Shown: positions 51,080-62,640 of the stretch, one piece after another
How positions within the stretch are numbered: position 1 is the stretch's first letter
How the letters are laid out: each line of letters opens with the position of its first letter
Assembly: GCA_021397835.1 (NCBI GenBank)
Contig: JAJFZO010000742.1
Coordinates: 1,869,001 to 1,933,000, forward strand
Source of the DNA: Moringa oleifera
Taxonomy: Eukaryota > Streptophyta > Magnoliopsida > Brassicales > Moringaceae
Direction: 5' to 3'
Length of the DNA stretch: 64,000 nt
Notes under the pieces: model-generated
What the model was told of the DNA's origin: nothing
The model's input: only the letters and a program-made list of their open reading frames with translations
Databases searched by the model: none
Position numbers and translations under genes: made by a program

Positions 51080-51890
51080 AGCTAAATCTGGAACCCAGAT
51101 GAAAGTAGAACCACATCTTCCTTCATTGCAATCAGTCAAGGCCAAGATTTTAATCTATTAGATCTGGAACCTCGATGTAGAACCATGTTCAGATCTGAAA
51201 CCTTAATGAAAGTAGAACCTCGCACCCAAATTTAGAACCCTCATCACAAATCTAAAACCCCTAGCATAAATCTGAAATCCCCAACCCAGATGAGAAATCT
51301 CGATATAAGTAGAACCACGCCTAGATCTAAAATCTCGATGGAAGTAGAAACTCGCACCCAGATCTAGAATCCCTAGCACAGGTTTGGAATCTGTAGCCCA
51401 GATTTAAAATCTCGAACCTTGATTTTGAATCCACCCTCAATACAGATCTGGAATCCTAACCAAGATCTAGAATCCTTAGTCTAGATTTAAAGTCCTGTAC
51501 CTAGATTTGAAACCCCCAGCATAAATCTGAAATCTCGAGCCCCGAGCTAAAACCCCTCACCCAGATTTGGAACCTTCAGACCCTTCACCTAGATCTAGAA
51601 TCCTTAGCCTAGATCTAGAACCCCTCACCCAGATCTGAAACCTGTAGACCCCTCAACCGGATTTAGAACCCCAGCCTAGATTTGGAACCCCTCACCCAGA
51701 TTCGAAACTCCCAGCTCAGATCTGGAACCCCTCACCCAAGAACTCCTATCCCATATTTGGGACCCCATACATCTAAATTTAGGACTTCAACAAATTTTTT
51801 GAACCCCAAAACAAATCTAAAATCTCGATGAAAGTAAAATCATGCACATATCTAGAATCTCGATGGAAGGAGAACCACATCCAGATTTGA
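51080..51890. repeat. Degenerate short-period tandem array inside the CACTA
   Basis: About 800 bp built from variants of a 20-30 bp unit of the form 'cccagatctggaacccctca', with changes such as 'tctagaatcc' and 'tttgaaaccc'. It lies between the transposase leader and the right subterminal clusters of the element. Confidence 0.85.
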
Positions 51891-52248
51891 GCTTAAAAAT
51901 AATGAAACTAAAAGCCAAAAATCAAAGAACAATAATTTTTGCATTTTAACAAAAAAGATAAGCACATAATTTTGGGATAAAGGATTAAACTTCCCGAGAA
52001 AAGGAGAGGAGATTCAAGCTGCCAGTTGTGGAACCCAAAAGCAAGCAGAACCACGCACATTCTTAATCTATTCGTTATAAATAGTTAAGGTCGAATGTCT
52101 AATTTGCGCATCTAGAACCCAAAGCGGCTTTCCTCATAGTGTGCACTTCATACCTAATATTTACTACCTGAAGAATCAACGAAGTTTATCATGAGCAAGT
52201 GGAGAAAAAGAATGAACAAAGTATATTGATCTTTTTAAAGAAGATGTA

Positions 52249-52332
52249 GGACTTTTATCCACAGTTATAGCCATAACTGTTAATAAAGACTTTTATTCAC
52301 AGTTATGGCTATAACAGTGAATAAAGGGTTAG
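52249..52332. repeat. Right subterminal motif cluster 1 of the CACTA element
   Basis: Motifs 'tttatccacagttata', 'ataactgttaataaag', 'tttattcacagttatgg' and 'ataacagtgaataaag' alternate as inverted pairs, forming possible hairpins. Confidence 0.75.
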
Positions 52333-52479
52333 AATTCTTTCATTCATTTTTTATTTTTATTTTAAGAACATGGCTCATTCAGTACTCACCTCACTCACTA
52401 CTTGCTGGTCGTTCATTCACTTGCACATGAACTCGTAGCTTCACCAGAAAAAAAAGCAACAGAAGGGGGAAGGCTGAGG

Positions 52480-53400
52480 AAGGCTGACGACTACATGAGG
52501 CGGGAGCTGTCATTGAAGCTTTGCCCTTTGCTTTACAGAGATTGTGATGAATTATTTAAATGACCGGATTCTCTCGGAACACTAGCTAAGCTAATGAATA
52601 GTATTAGTTCGCTTCAATCAAATCAATAAGCTTTTTGTTTTGAATCATTCAGGGCCCTTCTTAGAATCCATTAAGGGGGGGCCTCAGCTCGGGAAGGGGA
52701 GAGTGGCCGAGTGGTCAAAAGCGATAGACTACACTAAATTTGTTGAAGTTTTTCTACATAGGTTTGAATCCTACCTCTCCCATTTGTTTCTTGTAGACTT
52801 CAGAGGAGAGAAAGGAGGCATTCATCAGCGTAGGATCGAGCTGGAAAGCAAGCTAAGGAATTAACTCACTGATTTGTTTACTTGATTGATTGCTTGCCCG
52901 TAACATTAGTTGGTTGATTCCAAGTCTGTGTAGCCAGTCACTCCCATGACTTTAAAGAAAAAAGAATCCCTTGATTCACTCATTCCAAGTAAGCAAGCAC
53001 TAAACTTGGCAGCTGATGCTTCCTTCCTTCCCTCAAACAAAAGCAGCAAGTTGTGTTGGATCTGTTAGTCTTCTCTTCACTTAGAATGCTTCGTGCCCCA
53101 TACCAGAGAAAACAAAACTAGGATTAGAAAGCTTGGAGGATTCCCGTCCTTGGTTGGCTACGAAATTGGCTGCTAGCCGAACAACTTTCCTCTCGGAGGT
53201 GACTGAAGTACTACCTTCTTTTCTTTCGTCCTCTTTTACTTCTCACCCTTCAATGCTTTTTTCCTTCATCAGTTTTTCTTTCATCTAGGTCCTCTTCTAT
53301 TGGCGAATCAATTGTAATTGATCTAACTACTTAAGACTTCTCTTTTTATTCACCCTGGTAGAAAGCCTATCCATTTCTCTCCTAGCTGGGTGTGTTTTAT
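52480..53400. other. Nuclear copy of mitochondrial DNA (numt) inside the CACTA
   Basis: Composition becomes far less AT-rich than the surroundings, with the style of plant mitochondrial spacer DNA. It contains a sequence that aligns along its whole length with plant mitochondrial trnY as I remember it. CACTA subterminal motifs lie on both sides (to 52332 and from 53535), so the fragment went into the element. Boundaries are estimates from the composition change. Confidence 0.7.
52697..52782 (+). pseudogene. trnY: trnY (tRNA-Tyr) pseudogene of mitochondrial origin
   Basis: The acceptor stem GGGAGAG pairs with CTCTCCC, the D-arm 'GGCCGAGTGGTCAAAAGCG' is intact, and a long variable arm and 'GGTTTGAATCC' T-arm follow. 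This matches plant mitochondrial trnY. The anticodon arm reads 'GATAGACTACACTAAATTTG' where a GUA anticodon arm near 'CAGACTGTAAATCTG' is expected. Extra bases and substitutions destroy the seven-base loop, so it is not a working tRNA. Confidence 0.85.
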
Positions 53401-53534
53401 GGTAGTGTAACGACCCAGAGGCAAAAAACAATTGTAACAGGGATGAAAAAATTGAAAACATAAATAAATGTATAGACTTTTGAATTTGATGAACTTTCAT
53501 TTGCAGTTACGGTAAAATTGTAAATAAAAGTTTT

Positions 53535-53700
53535 TTTTTTCACAGTTATAAACATAAATGTGAACAAAAATGTTCTTTATTTACAGTTTTAATAAAAACT
53601 GTGATAAAGATAAACCTTGTTCACAGTTTTGTTACAACTGTGAATTTATCCACTTTTATTCACAGTTATTATTAAAACTGTGAACTATTTAGTGTAAACT
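53535..53700. repeat. Right subterminal motif cluster 2 of the CACTA element
   Basis: At least eight copies in both orientations of the 'cacagtt / aactgtga' motif are packed within 170 bp of the right terminus. Clusters 1 and 2 are separated by the mitochondrial fragment. Confidence 0.8.
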
Positions 53701-54349
53701 AATCCCATTTTTGTTGTAGTGTTTGTTGTTGTTTTAGAAGGAACGGTTATGTCAACATTTTCGATGGCATGATGCTCTAACTTGTGATCGAGGAATGCAG
53801 GTGTTACCAATGTTATTACTTCAAGTAAGAAAATTATAAGACAAAATTACATTGTCTAAGAGACTTATAGTAGTTTCTTAGAGTATCACTTGTATTATAT
53901 TAATTACATACTTCATTAGAGGGAGTAAGGGAGATGATTAGTGCAAGAATGTGAACTATAATATTTTAGATCGTGGCCAACTTATATAGTTAATCATGTA
54001 ATGACTTTTAATTTTTAGAGTTGTTGAATTTAACTTTTGAAGATAAACCTTCGTATTTGTTTTATGTTATGGTAATGGAGCATGTAATGGTTGGCTAATT
54101 TGATCATATATTATCCTATTGAATTCAATTGTGAAATTTGTTTACATGATCTAAAATTCACAAAAAATGTATGTTCATTGTGTTCATATGATTGTATATC
54201 AAAACTAACATGTTGTCATCATAGCTTTACTTCCAATACACCAAGTTTGCTACAAAAAATCATGTAATTGCTTACCAAAGTGTGCTATAGTTCAATTGGT
54301 ATGCTACAATACAAAGTTAATATACTGAACAATAATAACATTCTTTCAT

Positions 54350-56650
54350 TCCTCTATTCATCCACCTAATTTTTTGTAGTAGCATGGATCCACATAATTT
54401 TTCACATAATTTTTTGGATGTTATTTTTTATAATAAATAGCAAAAACATCATGCACACAGGGAATACCAATGAGTTTCGACCTGTAGTGGCTACACTTAT
54501 GATCTTCCAAATCTATAACATATTGTTTCTCCCTAGAACACACTTGATATTTTGCCACACCAGACCAAATTGAAACCCATAAATTACATCTAACTTTAAT
54601 CTTTTAAAGAAAATTTTAAATTTTAGGGCAAAGCAATCCATCATTCCTTCTTATCCTATTTTTATTTACATGAATCCTTTTTATTAAATAGTTCTTAATT
54701 TCCTCAAGAAATTACAAAATTAGATTATTTTTAGCCCTAACTATAGAAGTATTGAAAGTCTTAGTTAAATTATTTAGAAGCACATCACATCTAGGTCTGC
54801 TTAAGAATGCATGTCCAAACCAATGCTTTAGTGGTAATCTGCCTAGCCATTCATATGCTTTTACAGCAACATTCTTAATCCTACCCATTCCATGATTAAA
54901 CTTAACAGATATGGTTGCCTTAACGACAATGTAAAACAAGTCTTTTAACAACTTACCTTTAAAAAGCTTTTGAAAGTTACCGTATAGGTGTCTTACACAA
55001 AATCTAATGTCAGTATCTAGGATAAGCTCTTCAAAAGTTGGTACTAATCCTTACAACAATAAAATATCTAGTTAGTTAATCTTAAGGACACATTTAAGAT
55101 GAAATATAAAGTCATGAAAATATAAAAGAAAGTTTGATTGGTTTACGTTCTATTGGTTAGACATGAAAGTCTAGTCATGTTCCCTTACAAAACCAATGTT
55201 TGTTAAAAGTAGCTACGAAAACCAAGTTCATGAATTTTTCATCTCAGCATCTACAATAGCATATGCAAAGGGGTATCTGTCATTGTTTGGATCAATTCTA
55301 ATAGCAGTCATCAGTTGTCCCTTTGCCTTACCTTTCAAATAGCAAGCATCGAAATTGACAATCAGTTTATAACACTCTAGAAACCCTTTTCCAGTAGCCA
55401 TCTAAACATGATACACTCTCTAAAATACCAGATTTAAATTTTTTGTAGCCCTATCCTAGTCAAAATAAGGATGCTTCTTATGTTTTCTTTTTTTTTTGTT
55501 TAACTTCTTCAAAGTAATCCCTTAACTTTCCATATTGCTTTCCTTCATACCTATAAATCTCAACCATGGCAAAACGTTTTGCTCTTGTACAAACAATCCT
55601 AAATATATTATAAACTAGATTTGCCCTAATAATCTTCATCAATATATTCATATTAGTCTTTAGATCTCTCCTAAATAGATCCAAATACATTTTAGCCAAA
55701 TATTTTGAAGTCGCATATTTGTTTTTGAAAGATCTATTAGATGCGTGTGTTGAATGATAAGTCTTTACTACATTGAGTCCGCCTCACTTATGAGATCAAA
55801 ATAGCCCACTTACACCCATTTCTACAAACAACCCTTAGCCTATAAGACTCACTTTTTATAAATTTTGCATTATACCTACCTTTCACAGCATACTGTATGA
55901 TTGCCTCCTTAACATCATTTAATGTAAAAAAAAATTAATCCTACTTTAAAAATTGGATTTTCCAAGTTAGTTGTAGCATTAAACTCCATCCTATAATGGT
56001 TATCCAAATCTTCATCACTTCTAGATATAGTGTGAAGCTCATCAGAGTTGTCAACATCAAAATCACCAAATCTATACTTACTAGGCTTATCGCTACCACT
56101 ACTCCTACTATACATAAATAGATCTGGATTTATACTATGCATGTCATGATCTTCAAGTTCTATCTTATAATCACTATCTTCAAAATCATCATCCCCGTCA
56201 CCCTCATTTAATTCTTCATCATCACTATGTTGCCTATTCACGTTAATATCATTGTTCACATGCTGCATATTTACATTCACATCAACATTACTAGTAGGTG
56301 CACTACCTTCTTGATTGATACTACATTATGTACCCATTGGTTCCTTAATATATATATGGATATATCTACTCTAAGTACATATTATATTTATCATATCCAT
56401 TAAATCTTTATTACTTTTTAATTCTTTAAGCCCATCATCCATTGACTTATTAGGAGAAACATAAAAAAAGTTTCCCACTTCCATCCCATATCTCAACCTC
56501 CTTTAACATACCTATTAACTCTATAATTGATAAATGGTCAGTGTCAACATCATCAAATATGACAACCTCATCTAAGCTATATTTCTTAGTAGGAGAGTCA
56601 ACAAAGTGCCCACTGTGGTGTAAATAACAAGTGAAACTATATGAAGTCAT
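54350..56650 (-). pseudogene. MULE transposase relic (MuDR - DDE - SWIM)
   Basis: On the - strand the domains appear in order. An N-terminal PB1-like part lies at 56450-56650 ('YYHGGHF'-type, here 'YLHHSGHFVDSPTKKYSL'), with an acidic linker at 55915-56280. The MuDR start is at about 55800-55960 ('KEAIIQYAVKGRYN', then 'YRLRVVCRNGCKWAI'). The DDE core is at about 55220-55400 ('LIVNFDACYLKGKAKGQLMT', then 'YPFAYAIVDAEM') and 54712-54951 ('AYEWLGRLPLKHWFGHAF', 'CDVLLNNLTKTFN'). A SWIM-type zinc finger lies at about 54410-54490 ('KCSHYRSKLIGIPCVHD'). Stops and frameshifts between these parts make it inactive. It would cut and paste the element by binding the long termini. Confidence 0.88.
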
Positions 56651-57449
56651 GACTTAGATAAAAAAATCAAAAACAAACATAATTAATATACAAACATATC
56701 ATAACCATACAAGAAATGTAATCCATGATAAAGAAGCTTTAAATTAGAATATGTTCTACATAATACACCAAACAGTGACAATATCTGCTCAATGCACTAA
56801 CTAAAAATAGACAATAAATAAAAATTTTAATTAATAAGAAATCTATCTACCAAATACATTTACAAATCCTAAGTACTAATATACCTAACAAATTTTTTAC
56901 AATTCAAAACCCTAACAAATTTCACAATTCGAAACCTTAAATATTTTGTTAAATAATCTCTTGACAAATCAAACCCATCCTTGATAAAGTCATATTGGAA
57001 AATAATTTTAAAAAAACTCATGTTATCGTAAACCCAATAAAAGTAGTGATATTTAAGGACTGTAACAGATTTATACTCCTTTTCATTTCACCCAAATCAT
57101 GATAAAAGAAAATAGTATGCTTTGATGAACTTAAAAAACAATAAACACACGATAGAAACATACCTTTATCACATTTAAGCCTGGATTCTTCAAAGATTCA
57201 TCACTGCTGCTTTAGGAATTTTCAAAAACTTTGTTGGGTTTAGTCATTAAGAATGAGAAGAGTTTGTCGAAAAAACTACTCAATTTGGTTACGTGTAATG
57301 AAAATAATAATACGGATTGTCGTTTTTATTATGGTGTAACCTAGTGTAAACGTCTCTCTTGTATGCATTTTGACTGGATTACACTTTTATTAAAACCTAA
57401 TTGTGCCCTTCCTTACCCAATAACGTCGTTGCTAATCTATTATCAGAGG

Positions 57450-57560
57450 GTTTATTTTGGTCAATACATAAATATTAGAGTTTGTATTGTCATTTTTAAA
57501 ACATCAGGGTGTATTTGGTAATATTGTACAAAAATTAGGATTTTTATGAGATTTTTATCC
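57450..57560 (-). repeat. Right terminal inverted repeat of the MULE
   Basis: Reverse complement aligns with the left terminus through the 'aaatacaccctgatg' block and the 'cataaaa' block near the tip. Confidence 0.85.
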
Positions 57561-57569
57561 TTAATTCTA
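57561..57569. repeat. Right 9-bp target site duplication of the MULE
   Basis: TTAATTCTA, identical to 40745-40753. Confidence 0.9.
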
Positions 57570-59830
57570 TGAATACATTAAAGATAAAAAATTAATAACT
57601 AAAAAATAAAAAAGTTATTTATAATTTTTTTTTATACTTCTACAAACTTCACCTAAATAAGTTTTAAATCTTTTAAAATTAGTGATCAATCTCAAAAGTT
57701 ACACCAATTTAACCTCACCTATAATGAAGTTTCAAGTATGCCAAAGTTAAACCATGAATGATATAAGTAAGATTGTCGTAACTTTTTGAAGTTGAAAAAA
57801 CTATATATTATCATATTATACCATCGATCGATAAATTAATTTATAGGACTAATGTGAGATTATGTTGTTAAAAATTAAAATACGCATCTATATATATAAA
57901 TTTTATCTGTCTTTAAATGTTGGAACTTGATCAAGGTATTTAAGCAAAAAAATAATTTCAGATAATTTATAAGTTGACTAATACTAATTTGGTACATAAA
58001 TCAAATATCAACTTAATAAAAATTAAAACAAAAAAACAAATTAATCTTGCCAGCCAAACAACTCCTCATTTAATTTTAGTAATTTAGAAAATCAAAATTT
58101 TGCTATAAGAAAAATTATTTATTAAAATGGACTGCTTGTTAATAAAAATTGAAATTAATGACAACATATGTTTTTTTTTTTAAAACCAAAAGAATGAAAC
58201 GATATTACGAAACTTGAGTCATCTTATATTAATTTAAAACTTAAGAAATCATAAAACTACAAAAGACTCAATTTTTTTTTTTGGGTTATAAAGAGTTCTC
58301 ATGAATTGTACATTACTAATTTATATTTTATATTTTGTAATTATTAAAAAAGAATAAAAATTATTTTGTTTTTAAAAAATCAAACTAGTTAACTATATCA
58401 ATCATGTGAGGAGTTTTTTATACTTCTAAAATGTAATATAATTTATATGAAGTATTTAACTATAAAGTAGATAAGACATAGTTTGTTCTTCTAGTAATTC
58501 TTTTTTTTTTTTTTATAAATATAAGTACGTGATAGGAGCAAAGTTGTATATCTTTGTATAAACATATTAGACATTAAAGCTCGTATTTATTCACCTTAAA
58601 CAATATCACCTTGAGGCTTATAAAAAAGACACTTTACTTACACCAAAAAGATGCAATGCTTAATAGATATGATCAAAATGAACCAGCTTGATAAATTAAG
58701 ACAAATCATGTATGAAGCACTAGTTAACGACTATAAAAAGCATTGGCATAATACAAAATGGCCTATAAAAGAAAAAACAAGAAAATAGACTAACAAATAC
58801 CTACATTTTATCTTTTCTAATTCATTATATTACAAAAGAAGTTTTAAGTATAAATAGAATGATACTAGAAGGAGGACCCTTAGTTGTACCATCTGACCTT
58901 AATCAACCATGGTTTATCACTAACTTAAAAGCCAGTGTTGATGGCCCGTCTGATGTGGATATAACATCCATTTTGCTTCTGATCACCTAAATGTAATACC
59001 AATCCAATGACTTCAATAGTCTATTTCATGCCTCGTTGCCTTTGTTTATAGTAACTTCCTACATAGAAGTTGTAGGCGCAGGTATGTAGCCCGATGGAAC
59101 AAACCTTTCAAACATTGACCTTTGTCACTGGACCTTAACTTTTTAAATAAAGAATTATATTAAAAAATTGACAAAATTGACAACTACCTTAAAGTCATCA
59201 CACAAGAAGTTTGAGGATATGAATCTATCAAGGATATAAGCTTGATACTAAACCACCATATACCTTTAAAGTTTTAAAAGCACTACTCACTCACCACTTC
59301 AAACGGCCTTAACTTAACCTTTTCGATGGGTGGAACACACAATCGCCATGAGCGCTATAAAATGTTAATAATGGTACAAAAAGCCTCATATTTAATCTTT
59401 TATCAAGTCTTTCTAATCACACTTATCAAATCTGAATAAGCATGGTATAACAGGCTCCTAATAGCAGCAATAGATACATTAGACAATACAATAAGCTATT
59501 CATTAACCACTTTATTCGAGCATCAAGCATTGAAAAAGCAATGATCACTTTATGACTATTTGACAATAACTAATGGAGCTACTTCATGATTACATTTGAC
59601 ATGTTAACTCTAAGGTCTTACAAATTTAGGACTTGTAGTAATTTGTCATGCTAGTATTATCAAGCATGGCTTATGTCCTTCACCTTTTTTTTTTTTTTCA
59701 TCTTATCAAGTAAGAAACTTAGAATCTCTCGAAACTATTTGCTTGTGATAAGAAATGTATTAAGGTTAACGAGGCCAATATTTGCCTTATAAAATTATTA
59801 ATTGTTTAAAAAATTAATATTTTTATAAAA
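57570..59830. other. AT-rich intergenic DNA, nothing recognised
   Basis: No coding frame, RNA gene or paired repeat is supported. The part from 58860 to 59620 has more balanced composition and may be decayed retroelement sequence, but no domain could be read. Confidence 0.5.
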
Positions 59831-59833
59831 TGA

Positions 59834-61083
59834 TGTAATGTTTTGATAATAACAAATAAACTTATGGAATTAATGATTCACTAGACATGTATAATGTTAG
59901 CCATTGTGTGATTCAAAGAAATGGACACATTAACAAAAAGAGGATCACTAAGATAAAAACAAGAAAAGACCAAGAGCCAGGACTTATAAGTCTTTATGTA
60001 ACTCTCTCTAGTCTTGCTCAAAGAAATCTTTTGAAATTATACTTATGCATAATGCTTTTAAACAAAAGGTTTACAAAAGTTTAGGTTTTGGGCCAAACTA
60101 CATTTTAAAAGAACTTTAAAAATGTGATAGTAATAAAAATGGAGAGGAGAGTTACACATATAAATGCTAAGGAATTTAAATCAATTGAATTTCAAATTTG
60201 GACATTGGAATCAAGCAGAGACTACTTGGCAATTTTTAAAAACTTTCTAACTAAATAGGTTGACCGGAATAAAGGATTGAAAAATTCAAAATTAAACTTT
60301 TTACCTAGTTTATTCAACCTAATTAAGGACTCGAATGACTAAGTCTTCAAGATTTTGAATTTTTGTCTTTAACGATTACGAAATCCAATATACCAAATAT
60401 TTTTAAACAGTTTCAAATTGTTCTAACTGTGAGTAATAGCCATAAATTTTGAAATGAGGTGTAAATAACTTTTGAAATGGTCTTCTTGGTAGCGAATTTC
60501 ACTGTGCTACTCATTCTTTGAAGCCAAACTATAATGTTTCTTTATAAGCCATCTTCTTTGCTTTTCACTTTTACATCTTTGAACAAATCTGGTAAGAGAG
60601 ATCTTTATTATATTCATACATTGTTATGTGAGAGTTTTTCCTTGATATTGTAATTATCTTCTATATTGTAAGATCGGTAAAGTAGTGAGGAGTTTACCAC
60701 TCTTATAAAAATCTTGGTTAGGATATAATAAATGATTTCAATAAATGATTTCAATCTTTGTTATAATAGATTGATTAAGGGTGAGGAGAGTTATCTTGTA
60801 TTAAAATCTTGGTTAAGGATAATCAAGTGTGTACTCAGTTAAAAATGTTGTGAAAAATCCTCAAACAAACTGCTTGAAAGCGTGGACATAGGTGGTGATA
60901 CCTAAACCGCGTAAAAATCATTATATTTGCTCTTTTTTTTTAATGTTACTCTATTTAATTATTGCATTACTTATATTATTTCTGTGATATGTAAAGAAAG
61001 CATTTAGATTTGATATTCTTGCTAAGTAAAAAAATTTTAAATACCTAATTCAGTCTTTTTGGATTGTCATAGTAGAACTAACA
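59834..61083 (+). repeat. Probable solo LTR of a SIRE/Maximus-type Ty1/copia element
   Basis: Begins TGTAATGTTTTGATAATAAC, the style of SIRE-type LTR starts, and ends near '...gaactaaca' after 'tacctaattcagtctttttgg', a decayed form of the usual 'ACCCAATTCACCCCC..TTGG' LTR end. Internally it has 'gtggacataggtggtgatacctaaaccgcg' in two parts around 60885-60912, a hallmark of these LTRs just before the 3' part. The length of about 1.25 kb suits the group. No coding region or second LTR adjoins it inside the window. Some gag-proximal leader may follow to 61400. Confidence 0.6.
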
Positions 61084-61669
61084 ACTAAAACCTTGAAAAG
61101 ATATAGTAGGCTGATTGACACAAATGAAGTTAAACGTCCTTGTATCAAAGAAGGTGAAAAGAGGTTTGTCTCTTACCCATTATTATGAAGCGCAATATCT
61201 AGGCACCACGACCATGTCTATTAGCGTTAAGTACGATGTGAAATACATGCCTCTTAACATAGTTTGTCAATAAATCCTTATAGAAATCCAAGATAAACCC
61301 TATCTTTGGTGGCCTTGCAAGCTAATTATTGACCTATACAGTGCAATAAGTGGTGTTTCTATCGTTACTACGAGGATCATGACCACGATATGGATGAATA
61401 CCACTACAAAAAAATATAAAAATATGTTTGAATTTAGCGACAGACAAAATTTGTCTTCAAATAATGATAGATTATTGACAAAATTGCTATAAAAAAAATC
61501 CCATCGTACTAATAGATTAATGATAGACTAGTGATAAAAATTAGCGATCGATTCAATATTCATCACTAAATTTAATTTTAATTAATTTTTATCATTATAT
61601 AGGCATATTAGTGACCCCTTAGCGATCAAAATGTCGGTCTTTATCTAGCTACTAGAAGAACCTATAGCT

Positions 61670-62265
61670 GTTGGGGCACCACGTCACTAGTTTAGTGATC
61701 GCAATAGGGTGGTCATTAGCCAACAATAGCCCAATAGCAATCGCTACACTCCTTAGTGCTAGCAACAGTCTTATAATAGTCATCAGGCTCTTTAATCGTG
61801 ACCCAACCCCTATGAAAGTCGTAGGACTGTCGTTGGGCTTTCTCATACCCAGTGCTTGCAATGGCCATAAGGTTGTTATTGGGCTTACCTAGCTCTAGCG
61901 ATAGCTGCGGGACCGTCGTGGCCTCCTTCATGCCTAACGCCAACGTCTGCTAGCACCTGTAATGGCAGCAGGGCTGTCGTTGGGCTCACCAACCTTACCG
62001 AAAACTGTGAGGCAGTTATTGGGCTTCTTCATACCCAACATTGGTGTTTACCAGTGCCTGCGATGGTCGAAGGGTTGTCATTGGGCTTACCCATCCTCAG
62101 CGATAGTCGCGGGACCATCGCTGGGCTCCCTTATGCCCAATGCTGGTGTTTACCAATGCCTGCGACAGCTGCAAGATTGTTGCTGGGCTCACCCAGCCCT
62201 AGTGACAGTCGCGGGGCCATCGCTGGGCTCTTTTAACCCCAATGCTGACATCTGCTAGCATAAGC
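61670..62265. repeat. GC-rich minisatellite, about 100-bp period
   Basis: Four to five degenerate units of about 100 bp. Each contains two 'ttgggct' blocks, 'gcgatagtcgcgggaccatc'-type variants and a 'gctggtgtttaccaatgcctgc'-type linker; block pairs occur near 61879/61918, 61979/62019, 62078/62119 and 62180/62221. Because the unit lacks stops in several frames, it produces spurious open frames on both strands. Confidence 0.88.
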
Positions 62266-62640
62266 AAATGCTATTGGCATTGGGGTTAGCTTCTCCTAAT
62301 GCTAGCGCATGCCACTAACTTTAGGGTTGGCTTTTCCTAGTGCTAAAGAATGCCACTAGTGTTGGCTTCTTGAGAATGCATGGTCATGCATGTTGCAAAA
62401 TGCAACAAGCTAGCGACCGCCATAATTTTCTTTCCTGTCACTCGTTGCTCCCCTATTTTCTTTTTTTTTTCTTCTTTTCTCCGCAAGTCTTCCTCTCGTT
62501 TCTCTGTAACTCCTCATTTCTCTCTCTGTAACTCACCCAATCTTTACTGTCTCTTTGTAACTCTTCTTTCGCTTTATAAAGCTTCTTCTTCCAACACGTC
62601 TCTAAGAGACAAAAAAATTTGATGAATTTATGAATTGTAA
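62266..62640. other. Unique sequence between two tandem arrays
   Basis: Contains an inexact 'atgctagcgcatgccacta' repeat near 62300-62360 and a pyrimidine-rich block at 62455-62580. Short + strand frames here are serine/phenylalanine low complexity and are not supported as genes. Confidence 0.45.

Larger units (their letters stand above)
41804..53721. mobile_element. CACTA (En/Spm) element, 11.9 kb, inserted in the MULE
   Basis: The left end is CACTATAACAAAATAAC (41804-41820). The right end, reverse-complemented from 53721, is CACTACAACAAAAATGGG. A 3-bp TTT lies directly outside each end (41801-41803 and 53722-53724), the CACTA-size target duplication. Both subterminal regions are rich in 'TTCACAGTT'-type motifs. 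The interior carries - strand relics of a TNP2-type transposase and a Transposase_24/Ulp1-type protein, so it derives from an autonomous element that is now dead. A mitochondrial DNA fragment is embedded near the right end. Confidence 0.9.
40754..57560. mobile_element. Mutator-like element (MULE), 16.8 kb including a nested CACTA
   Basis: Both ends carry related inverted termini: left GGTTAAAGGTCCCATAAAA from 40754, right (reverse complement) GGATAAAAATCTCATAAAA from 57560. They align for about 100 bp, including the shared 'acaccctgatg' block at about 40803 and 57510. A perfect 9-bp direct repeat TTAATTCTA flanks the element, at 40745-40753 and 57561-57569, the size expected for Mutator insertion. 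It holds a decayed transposase on the - strand near the right end and a GRF-like ORF on the + strand near the left end. Without the nested CACTA it is about 4.9 kb. Confidence 0.92.

Noticed and set aside
52697..52782. A working tRNA-Tyr gene
   Set aside because: Stems other than the anticodon arm fit, but the anticodon arm has extra and changed bases and the region is mitochondrial DNA inside a transposon.
61652..62258. Overlapping open frames on both strands as protein genes
   Set aside because: They arise from the 100-bp repeat lacking stops; frames on both strands are equally open and none resembles a protein.
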